Shown here one piece after another: positions 43,540 to 54,400 of a stretch of 64,000 nucleotides of DNA. The stretch spans positions 1,319,283 through 1,383,282 of the forward strand of contig NW_017804043.1 in NCBI RefSeq assembly GCF_001625305.1, in the 5' to 3' direction. The stretch is from Branchiostoma belcheri. Taxonomy: Eukaryota; Chordata; Leptocardii; Amphioxiformes; Branchiostomatidae. A program made the position numbers and the translations under genes. The notes under the pieces were generated by a model. The model was not told the origin of the DNA, did not search any database, and worked only from the letters and a program-made list of their open reading frames with translations. How positions within the stretch are numbered: position 1 is the first letter of the stretch; each line of letters starts with the position of its first letter.

Positions 43540-46099
43540 ATGGGTCCTTGTGCAGTCATCCTAGCCATCTCCATATCCCTGGTACACCTGACTTCAGCTT
43601 TCAAAGCCTGCGCATATAATGGAGTCTGCAGCTGCACCACAGGTACTCAAACATGCAACAACCTGGACTCTGTCAGTACTAGAACTGTTCGCTTCTACAA
43701 TAGCAGCATTCCCCACATTGTCAGATTGCTAAACTCCTCGGTCCTCTAGAATGTATTACGTGCAATACTGACATTGATGTTAACTTTTAATTGATCCAAA
43801 TTTTGAGCAATTTTTTATTTTAAACAAGATCTAATACTGTGTTATTTTACATCATCAATATTGTAATTTTAATACCGTAACGTTATTTTTAATGTGTAAG
43901 TTTGCTGTAATTCTTAACGTCTACTACTTGAATGTATATTGTTGTGATGTCCTTACATCAATTCAGCCACACATGTGGCTGCAAACTGTGGACAATTTCA
44001 GTCAACAAGTTGACAATAAACTACGCCAAAAAGCAGTTACTCAGACAACTGGATATGATTTTGAAAACATCAGACGTTTCAGCTAGTATCCACTAGCTTT
44101 CATCAGTGACTGAGAGACCAGAGGGGAAATAGTTTGTGCTTATAAACCTGCATTTCCCCTCTGGTCTTTCAGTCACTGACGAAAGCTAGTGGATACTATA
44201 TGTAGCTGAAACATCTGACGTTTTCAAAATCATATCCAGTTGCTTAATAAGTAATTGCTTTTTGGTGTATCATATTACATGGATGTCTAACCTTCATCGA
44301 CGTGACAATAAACTACTTTATTATTATTATTATATATTATAGGTACAGAAGTTCAAGTTGACAGCAAAGGTACGGAAGTTGACTGCCACAGCAGAGACCT
44401 CCCTGTGGTTCCTGACGATATCCTACCAACCACAGCTCGTCTCAAGCTTCAACACAATCAAATAGTTACAATTGGAGATAGGAAATTTCAGTCGCTCGAG
44501 CATGCAACAGTGATTGACCTCAGCAACAATCTTATAACTGCCATCAGATTGCAGAGTTTTGCTGGTCTACGGAATCTTGAATATTTGGACCTGAATTACA
44601 ACAGCATAAGAACTGTAGAGCCAGGCAGTTTCCAACACATGCAGAAACTTGAAAAACTTCACCTTGCATATAACAAACTTACAACACTGCCTGGTAATAA
44701 TAATGCCTTGTTCTCAACCTTGTCCAAACTCAGGTACCTCGACCTTTCTAACAACCTGATCGCCAGACTGAACCATGGCATATTTTTTGGGTTAAAAAAT
44801 CTCCGTACCCTAAATGTTTCTTACAACTCGATGAGTGTGATTCCATCCAGTATTGCAGACTTGGGAAGTCTCCGTTTTTTGGATATAGGGCATAACGAAA
44901 TACTTTATATCCAACCTGGAATGTTCTCGAATGAAAACACCTTTGAACATTTGGATCTATCATACAACAACATCACCACGATTCAAAAAGGGGCATTTTC
45001 CAACATGACCATTGCTGAGAACTTCAAACTCAGCCTAAAAGGGAACCCCATAAAACAATTTGACGAGTATAGTTTCTCCAACATCATTTCCAAAGAGATG
45101 CAGGATACTAGCTTTATCATGGATTTCAGCCATATGCAGCTAGAGAAGATCCACGAACTGGCATTTTTTAACATGCTTGATCATAGAAAGTGTTGCTATC
45201 ATAATAATAAATTATTGTTGAATGACAATCGCTTAGAGGCACTTCCATCCTCTCTTTTTGAGAAACAATTGGAGGCATGTCCATCCCCTCTTTTTGGGAG
45301 GCCAGCAAAATTCAATCTTATTCTATCACTAGACAACAACCCGTGGTCTTGTGACTGCTGCATGAAAGAAATCCTTCTGACCAAAGTCTCAAGCTCGATC
45401 ACATGTCAGTCCCCACCTCACCTAAAAAATTTAAAACTATCCTCTATCAACCCTGATAAACTGACATGCTCTAGTCCAACCATTGAGAACTGTAACAGTT
45501 CCACGCAAGTGCACTGGGCTAAAATCGGGGAAACTGTTACTCTGTGCTGTACTGCCATAGGATCCAACCGACCCACAATAACATGGTCACATCCACTGGG
45601 CCCACCTAGTTCCATACCAACAGACAAAAAAACGCCGCGTTACCAAGTCAGCACGACAAAACTGGGTTACAACCATACAAAATCCACCCTCACTATCAAC
45701 AACGTAGAGGAGAGTGACATGGGACTGTATGCATGCCTCGCATCGAATGCTGCCGGATTTAACCTCAAGTCTATTTCCTTTTCTGTGATACCAACAACTG
45801 GAACGCCCACCGAAATCCTGATTGGTGTAGCCGCAGGTACCTCTATTGGTGGTCTTGTCCTGTGTACCATTGTGGCTTTCATCTGCTACAAGCACAAGCA
45901 CAAACAGAGGCCCGAGCGCGAGGCCAACAGTTCATCTGAAAACTCTCCACAAGAAGAAACATGGCCAGGTACGGAGTTTGATGAAGATGAATCTGGATAT
46001 TATGACTGTGTCCCTAGTGAGGTTCGTCCCTATCAGGGCCTAAATGTAAATCTAAGCCAGTACCAAAGGCCTCTTCCAGACATACATGTAGAGAACTGA
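43540..46099 (+). CDS. Single-pass LRR-Ig receptor with ITAM-like tail, 2 coding exons
   Basis: Exons 43540-43642 and 44343-46099 join in phase 1 (619 residues). The second acceptor is weak (ttatag). Residues 1-20 are a signal peptide (VILAISISLVHLTSA). A cysteine-rich LRR N-cap with CAYNGVCSC follows, then about 11 leucine-rich repeats of the LxxLxLxxN type. Next come an LRR C-cap from about residue 366 (NPWSCDCC), one Ig-like domain (about 425-505, with LCC and SDMGLYACLAS), a membrane segment at about 525-551 and a 70-residue acidic tail. The tail ends with YDCV, six residues, then YQGL, an ITAM-like pair. It is presumably a cell-surface recognition or adhesion receptor of the amphioxus LRRIG type. 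Ligand and function are unknown. The last repeat contains a 36-nt internal duplication (PSSLFEKQLEA / PSPLFGRPAK). A ttcttcag acceptor just before the ATG suggests a 5' UTR intron. Confidence 0.9.
44011..44316. mobile_element. Complete ACTGGATATGATTTT fold-back element with 14-bp target duplication
   Basis: The identical 14-mer TGACAATAAACTAC flanks it at 44011-44024 and 44303-44316. Between them, arms of about 120 bases pair through caactggatatgattttg..cagacgtttcagctagtatc and their complements, around a gcttataaacctgcatttcc centre. It lies in the single coding intron of the LRR-Ig gene. Confidence 0.85.
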
Positions 46100-46129
46100 T
46101 CATCTTGCCTACACACTAAAGTAAAGCAT

Positions 46130-46480
46130 CTGTACCATTCTGTGTCTGTATAGCCGGTATAACCGCCTTTCGGCGTAACACACCAGCTTCTGTATCTGTA
46201 TAGCCGGTATAACCGCCTTTCGGCGTAACACACCAGCTTCTGTATCTGTATAGCCGGTATAACCGCCTTTCGGCGTAACACACCAGCTTCGCAGGCACGG
46301 GGCGTGGTGGCAGCTGGCTATATTACACCGATCGACTTCTTACACCCAACCTTTGAACTTCTAACTCTAAACATTGTTTAAAGCTCTCTAATGATAATGC
46401 CCCTACTGTACTCGGTGACAGCGAGTTCCACTCTGCGATAGTTCCAGGAAAGCAACGTCCAGCAACAAACTTGCCTCTTA
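46130..46480 (-). mobile_element. 3' end of a non-LTR retrotransposon with a 50-bp terminal triplication
   Basis: Read on the minus strand, [11 protein letters not shown] is followed by a 3' UTR that ends with three near-identical 50-base units (tctgtatctgtatagccggt plus ataaccgcctttcggcgtaa on the plus strand, 46143-46290). It is related to 37680-37965. Confidence 0.75.
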
Positions 46481-48444
46481 AGAGAAAAGTTGTTTAATAC
46501 ATGTAATACAGTCTATATAACTTAAGCTAGTATTTTGTTGATTTAATTTCAGCTTTCAGTATTTTGTTTTTTAAACAAATTGACATGGTTCAGTTCTTGC
46601 ACATTTATTCTGGTGATTATTTTCTGCTACCAATATTATCTCTTAGCCGACTACATGTAATACATGCAAAGCAAGCATGTTAGTTCTATCAAAACTAGAA
46701 AAAGTTGAATGTGATGTTTACTCAAATAAGTTTTTCCCTCTTTCATTATGCAAAGAATTGACAGCTTGCAAATAAAAATGCAGTCTTCATTTATCCTCTA
46801 GGTCATTAAATCTTTTTTATTCACATAGCAGATTGCACTTGAGCAGAAAACTTATTATATAATCTCATAAGCAGTTACAAGCTCTGAGTCTTGGGTATTA
46901 TACATGTTAGGAAGTCATAATCTTGCACAACAGCGTAGCTCAATTTCCAGCTTTTGAAGTACTATATACAAGTTCACAACACATGTCCATCTTTTCACAT
47001 TCAATCACACGATAAAGCTTGACACAAAATGCAGCTACCATGGCACATTTACATTGGTCTAAAGCAACCTTCAGTCGTTGATTCAAATAATCCACATTTA
47101 AGCTAGCTATTGTATCAATACAAACTGTTTACAAGGTAAAATAGGTACAGTAAGTTATACTACAGAAAATCCACAATTCACTGCTGATTGGAATTTTAAG
47201 CATAGCACCCTATTGTCCATTGTATTTTTCCCTTTTTGCATTTACTTGAATGTATACACGGGTATACTTTATGTGTATACACATGGGTTAATCTGTATTC
47301 ATTGAGTTCAAAATCTTACGCCAATCTGTATTTCATACAATGTATAATTGCTCAGAGCAAGACACTGTTGTACTTTTACAAATAGTTTGAATAGAAGACC
47401 CTCCTCTGAAACATACAAGACATGTAGGCCACATGTATACCGCTGGATGAATTGCTTTAAATGGAAGAAAGTTCACATCATTTAGTGCTAAATTAATGAT
47501 AAACTACAAGCCAGCACTTTACTCAGCACTTGGCAGTACCATTTTGCTCCACATACCAAAAGTTTAGCTTCACAAATGCAGGTTCCTCGAAGTTGTATCT
47601 TCAGCTCTTCGCCATTTTTCATAAAACTAATCATTTTGATGTACACAATCACTTGGTCATGTTACAAACACAACAAATATTGTCTAGTACATAACTTCAA
47701 TACATTTACACACTAGTCCATTCATTCTTGAGTAAGCAGTAGTAATGTAATATATAGCCTATAAAGTACACAAATACATGTACAACAAAGACAAATAACT
47801 ATAATAATATGTACCTGAAATTTCCCCACTGTTCTGGTCAGATTGTATGTAATCCATTTTTCATACATTAGGTCAAGTATTTGGCTAAGCAACACAGACA
47901 AATATTAAACTTTCACGAGAAGACTTAAAATACTGGCCATGATAATAATGCCAATAAAATATATGGCTACCGGTACTAACAATATACAAACATTCACAAC
48001 AATATATTAAGTTACAATCTTGTGAGAGAAGTTATGGTCCTTAATGAGATTTAAACTGTTCTCCAACTCAAGAAAATTGACTCCCATGCAAATTTCGACT
48101 GAATCACTCGGTCTTCTTCAGCTTTCTGACCTGCTGTAGACGTGACTTTTGCCTGTGTGTGATGTCAGCACTGGGTCAAAGTTCGTCAGAAGTCGGTACT
48201 GCCCTCTGTCTTGGTTCAACGAAGGTTGGATTACCCTGATGTAAATGGCTTCCTTCACTCCTCTTGCAGTCCTAACATCACACGCGGGCAAAATGTAAGT
48301 CACGTCACTTGGGTCAGAAAGCTGATGAAGATCAAGTGATTCGGTCAAAAATTCATGGTTAGTCAATTTCCTTTTCTTGAGTTGGAGAACAGTTCAATAC
48401 TTATTATGTATTTTACCAACTTAGATGAACTTTCATGCTAGAAG
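46481..48444 (-). other. Presumed 3' UTR of the SLC38A11-type gene
   Basis: AT-rich sequence with no reading frame follows the transporter's stop codon. A minus-strand AATAAA candidate lies at 46821-46816. A fold-back repeat occupies 48065-48390. The extent of the UTR is a guess. Confidence 0.35.
48065..48390. mobile_element. Fold-back repeat with GGTCAGAAAGCTGATGAAG arms
   Basis: ttcttcagctttctgacc and the inverted ggtcagaaagctgatgaaga pair. The outer parts actcaagaaaattgactccc and tcaatttccttttcttgagt also pair. It is related to 4465-4905. Confidence 0.65.
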
Positions 48445-51400
48445 TTAGGGTCCTATTGAGAAGTTGGAAAATGCAGTGGTAGTACTGATAATAGGAGGAG
48501 AAGCTGTAGTGCTAGTAAGCATCTCTGGACTGGGAATGAATGTGGAAGAGAAGTCGGTGGCGTTGACATCATTGGCATGACAGTAGGACATCTCCTTTCC
48601 GTGCGAGCACCCCTGCGGACTGAGGACCGCCATGATGAAGCCTATCACCATGACGATCGCCCCGGTAACCACAATGAGTAGAGACGGGAGTTTCTTAGCG
48701 CTGTAGAACTTCCCCTCCTCCAGCTTCATGTAGCAGGCGGCAGGCAGGATGAAGACAAGCGGGGTGGCTCCCAGGGTGCCCTAAAACAGGTGTTAAGATT
48801 TTGATGCATTGACTTATAACAGTATTATTAATAATTATATATCACTTCCTATATTGTAGATTAGCTGGAAATGTACAACATAAGTATTCAGAAACCTGAG
48901 GAAGATACTGATGTAGAAACCTGAGGTGAGGTGGCACGCCCATATAACAAAGGAAGAGATCCTGAACAGGGCCAAGTCAAAACTCTAAGTACCATCATAA
49001 CAGAGAAGAGAATGCAGTTGGCACATTAGGGTCTAATCTGTCAGTGATTGAGTGAGTGAGCGAGCAAGACAGTGAGTGGTATGGCTGGGTGCAAAGCCAA
49101 TTGACCACTTCTGTGCATTGAGCTAAGTAGCTACGACAAATATGTGACTATGCCAGAAAATGGCAGTGGATGTTTAGTTAGAAATCTCCAGACTTACGTT
49201 GAGTTCCAGAACGATGCCTAGACAGTCCGTGGCCAGTGAGATCCCCAGAGTCGCTCCCACTATGATCACCGTCTCGATCACGTGTCTCAGCATGGTCGTA
49301 GGCTGTGCAGCTTGGAAGAAGAAATTCTCTATCACCTGAAAAATGGAAAGATGGGCATCAGAGTAGCTCATCAATATGATTCATCTGTCAACAATGCTAT
49401 CATCAGTAGCAGTGAGAGAATTCATTTACCCAACTAGAAAGGTAACAATTCCAAGCAAATGCATAACTGTTTACCTTCACATATGGTCTTATCTGTTAGT
49501 TCTCAAACACATTCATGTATATATGGTGAAAGGTGTCTAAATCCCTCCTACTATAAAATTGCAACATGATGTAACCCAACGCCAGTTACCATGGAGACAG
49601 ACGTCTAGTTCAGGGCATTGACCTTAGTTGTTAGGAGAAGAGGAAGAAGAAACAGAGCCAAAAACAATTATGTTTTCCTTCTGCGAAGGTACACCAGTTA
49701 CCATGGTGACAGACGTCTGGATCAAGTCATTGAACTTATTTATTAGGAGAAGAGGAAGAAGAAACAGAGCCAAAAACAATTTGTTTTCCTTCTGTGAAGG
49801 TTAACATTACTAGAACAAGACTGTGCAGCACTCTTAAATAGCTCTTAAAACACAACATTTAACCCCCTTGGTGTTAAACTCACCTCTCTGCAAACAAAAC
49901 ACTCGACAGGGAAGGTCAGCATGATGCAGACTCCGTAGCAGAACCTGGCAGCGTTGATCAGGTCATCCTCATGGCAGTAGTTCTCCAACACATCCCCTGC
50001 AAAAATCACACAAATATCATCTCAGTCAACATGCAAGAACCATCAATTTCCTTTAGGAGCTATAAAACAGGACAATACAAAACGTTGCCATCCTCCATAG
50101 TCCATGGTAGGTAGCGACAATACTGAGCCGGCGGTAACTACAGAGGATGGCTGAGTGAGTGAGTGAGTGAGCGAGCGAGCGAGCGAGCGAGAGAGTGAGT
50201 GCAAAGCCACTTAGCTCAATGCACTTTTGTGCTGCCGAAGCTCCATGGAACACAAAAACTCAGTACAGTGCTGACTCTTAAATACTGCAAAAGGCCGGCA
50301 TGTGCCGGCTTGTCGTAAAAGTCGCTGTGTAGTACTGCACATTCACAATACTAGCTTTGTATTCCTGTGGTTTAGCAGCATTTTTTTTCTAGCCGGATTT
50401 TTTTTATTCTCCCGCTCGCACTAGTGTGGGGGTCTTCAGAAGATTTCAACCATAAAATTAAGTCAGTGCGGCCTAAAAACACGACACAGAAGAGAAGTCC
50501 CAGACCTTGGGTGTACCCGGTGAAGGTGGCGTATCCACAGGCAGCGAACACGACTGTGGCAATGAATGACACGACTACAGAGATGTGTGTCACGATGGAC
50601 CAGCGATGAACCGTCGGCTCCTCCAGAGAGCCGTAGATCAGGAATGTGTTGTGGTGGCAGACAAAGGCTGGAGGGGCAAAGATGCATTTTCTCTTTTTAG
50701 AAGACTATGTACTAACAGTACTCAAGGTATCGAGGTTCTTACTATAAATAGTATGAATTATCTGGACAAATATGAAATTGTGAACATTGTGTAATATTGA
50801 AGGACCCCAACTGTCAATGGTTTCATCCATTACCTATGACCATCATTCTTTGACAACTGGATAAACAATCCCAAAATCAACAACAAAAAATGGTGAAATG
50901 AAGGATGTTGATTTTGGGATTCCTTGTTCTTTTTACAAACAAAAAAAGCTCATCATTTTTATTGCCTTCTTTGACTGAAATGAACAATACTAAATTAAAT
51001 TTTGTCTCACCAAAAGCCATGATGCCCACTGCTTGTGCAAACCCTGGCTTGGCAAAGGTGTAGGCATCTTCTGTTGGAGGGCTGCAAATAGGACAAGAAA
51101 GTACAATGTAATTAGGCTAAATACAAGTTACATGTATAATCATTTGGACAATTAAAGTAGTCAGTTTTTGCTAACCAAGACTAGTTTATGCCACTGCTTT
51201 TATATGGTCGATCTCTTAACCCTGAAATCACTGTGGGTGTCTTGTACTGATAGAAAATTACAAGTTGAGAGATCTCCCAGATAGTAACAATTCCACTAAT
51301 TTATTGGCCGGTAACATTGATGCAAAACCATATACACACTTGAAAGAGAGCACAGTATTCTATAATGTCTATATAATGTCTAGTCAGAACGTGGCAATGT

Positions 51401-54400
51401 GAAGATATGTGAACGACAATGTGAAGATATGTAATTTTAGATCCCAGGAATTCCTAGTGTCAATTGCAGTTGCTTCAACCTGCAGTGCCATGTGTAAGAG
51501 CAAGGGGGCACTGTTGATCTGTTGTTGATGAGTCAAGTGGTGAGCTGTATGTTGTAGATAAGTGGGGTCATGTGGCGTAATGGCAGAGCATTCGGCTTGG
51601 AACCAACAAGGAGGTTTAAATAGGTTCCTTTTTTTAAACCTCTTTGGAACCAAGAAGTCCCGCGTTCGAACCCTGCCATGTCACCGATCTTGTGCCCTTG
51701 GGAAAGGCACTAAATTACATGACTTCCCTGGATGGAGGCCTGGCGAATCACAATCATCTTGTATTATCCACAAAAAGGCAGCAGAATCTTCAGCTACATG
51801 TAGTTGAAGGCGGCTGCCTAAAAATGAAAGAAGAAAAAGAAAGAAGAAGAGTTGCGACTTACATGTGCATGTCTGTTGATCTGACGATGACAGCGATAAT
51901 GATGAACACCACCAGCAGACAGGCAAACAGGGACGCCTGCGGAGAAGAAAGTGTTAAAAAACTATCAATTCTCTTCGTTGATGTATTGAGGTTCATCCGT
52001 CGCGTAAGATTAACAGTTAGTAGAACATTCATCAATCACTGACAATCAGTGACTGTTTTTGAAAGGTAAAACACACACCTCCAAATTTTCGATGTCGACT
52101 GTACTCTATCATTGTCACCATATATTATTGATTAAGACCTACTTTTTATACTGATTATGTTTACCTTCGTAGAAGGAAAACGTTATGATTATTGTTTTTT
52201 CTCTGGTTCTTCTCCCATTCCAAACACACAAGGTCAATGACCTGGACCAGACGTCTGTCACCATGGTAACTGGTGCTGTAGCAGACACCCTGTGGTGTTG
52301 GGTTGCATCATGTTGCAAATTGCAAGATAGAGTAGGGTTATTTTGACCTTATATATGGATTTATTTGAGGACAGATAAACAGTAGTTGAACCTTGACTTT
52401 ATATACACAAGGAAAAAGAGGCAGTTGAACATTAGCCTCCACCAGGCCTTTCTACAGGTATACGGATCGTAGAATTTGGCAAAAAGGAGAGTTAAATTGG
52501 CCAGAGGAGTCAGTCCACAGAAGGTTGATTCTTTACAACCAAACCCCAAGGCGGAAAACTCCCCTGGCAAATATTCTCCTAAAATTATAGCATGGCGTAG
52601 TTAGTCTGGTAGAGACTTGTTGAACATACAGTAGCCTCTACCAGGCACCGCGGACCGCTGGAAAAATAGTAGAAATTGGCCGAAATAAAGGGATAGTATA
52701 CCAGAGAAGATCCAGGGCCATAGAAGATCCAATTTGCGACCCACCCTGGATCTTCTCTGGTATACTATCCCTTTATTTCGGCCAATTTCTACTATTTTTC
52801 CAGCGATCCGCGGTGCCTGGTAGAGGCTAAACATACAGTACCTTTGCCAGTTTTGCAACATTGCGGTACAGAGACAGAGGCAGAGTGACGAAAAGGGTGC
52901 ACAGGCAGATGATGAAGTAACGGTTGGCCAGGATGTTGGTCTCTGTGACTGTTAGAAAAACACACCAAATAAAACATTAACACCATAGAGAATAGAGCTA
53001 AACACAGTACGCAATACTAATATCAATAGAACTGTGGATGAAAATTAGTCGAGATGTACAATGTACCTCTGAGGGGGCTTTAGTTTTTACTTGACACACA
53101 GTTTATAAGGTCATGAACACTTCAACCAAGGAGGTTAAATTTTCAACCTACTTGCTTCAACATTTTTCTTCATGTGAAAGCAGTCACTGTCATGATTATG
53201 ATCTTAAGCATGGATTACAGAGGAGGGTTGGTAGATATCTTAAGTTTGGACATCTCAGTAATTATACAAACTGTTAATTAAGTCAAAAAAGTTAGGAAAT
53301 GTTAGTAACACATTTGAGTAGATTAGCAACTTGTACAAATGTATCTGGACATAGATGAAAATGATGTTTTATTTTTTCATCAAAATGCCGTGATGATTAT
53401 TCTTAAGTTCTGTTATGAAGTATTCCACACATAATGATTTAGTTAGTAGAAGCTGCTGTATAAGTGAGAGGAATGTTAGTTAGTTAGTTAGTCATTTTAG
53501 TCCTGTGAGTCATCTAACTGGGGCGGGACACATTCCCAACTGTACCGTAGACTTTGCCTGTTTCCTCATCCACTGGAACTGGAAATACAACAGTTTTGTG
53601 AAGTTAGGCAGAAGTGGGGACTTTTGACAGAAAAGCATCAGTGCTTTAAGCTGGTGTGCTATGCCGAAGGGCGGTTATACTGGCTATACCTATACAGATA
53701 CAGAATGATACAGAAATTAAGACAACTTATAGAAGCTATATAATAATAGACTAGTAATATAGTTTCTTGTCTGGATTTCTATTTAAAATGGAAGGTACTA
53801 GACTAAGTACATACTGTAACAGGTTTTAACATCTTAGTAGCAAGATCAGCTATGATCAACTATGATTAAAAGACTAGATTTTATATATAGTAAATGCAAC
53901 AATCTGTATTTCAGATTAGTCAAGAATGAACCAATCATAACATAAAATGATTATAGAAAATATGCAGAAGAAAAGTGAGTAATGCAAAATTATCAAATAA
54001 AAGTATTTTACCTCCAGATATTCTCATCATGACTTTTGTGATGGTGTCTCCAGTAATGATGTTGTAGCTTATCATGGCTGAAAGAAACACAAAAAGAAAA
54101 GATAACAAAAAATACCAAAAAAGCGGGATGCAGGTGGAGAGAATACTTACGCCTGGCAGCTCGCACCATGACCTTGGTAATGGTGTCACCTGTGATGATG
54201 TTGTAGCTGATCATGGCTGGTTCAAGGAAGAAGACAACAGTCAATACGTCACAGTTACATAGCACGTCGCCAGAACGTACTGCGCCTGCGCAAACCCCCC
54301 ATTTTTCATGGTTTTCATTGCATTTTTGGTCAACTTTCATCAGAATTTTGCCTGTTGCAGAAGATATCTTTTCTGAGTGCTAGAAATACCCAACTGCAGT

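Noticed and set aside
44748..45900. Minus-strand open frames inside the LRR-Ig exon
   Set aside because: They are shadows of the long conserved plus-strand reading frame.
46033..46298. Repetitive Tyr/Arg-rich frames on the minus strand
   Set aside because: They read the 50-bp terminal repeats of the retroelement.
53935..54340. A third copy of the alternative SLC38A11 exon
   Set aside because: Both strands around the two exons were read and only two copies with splice sites are present.
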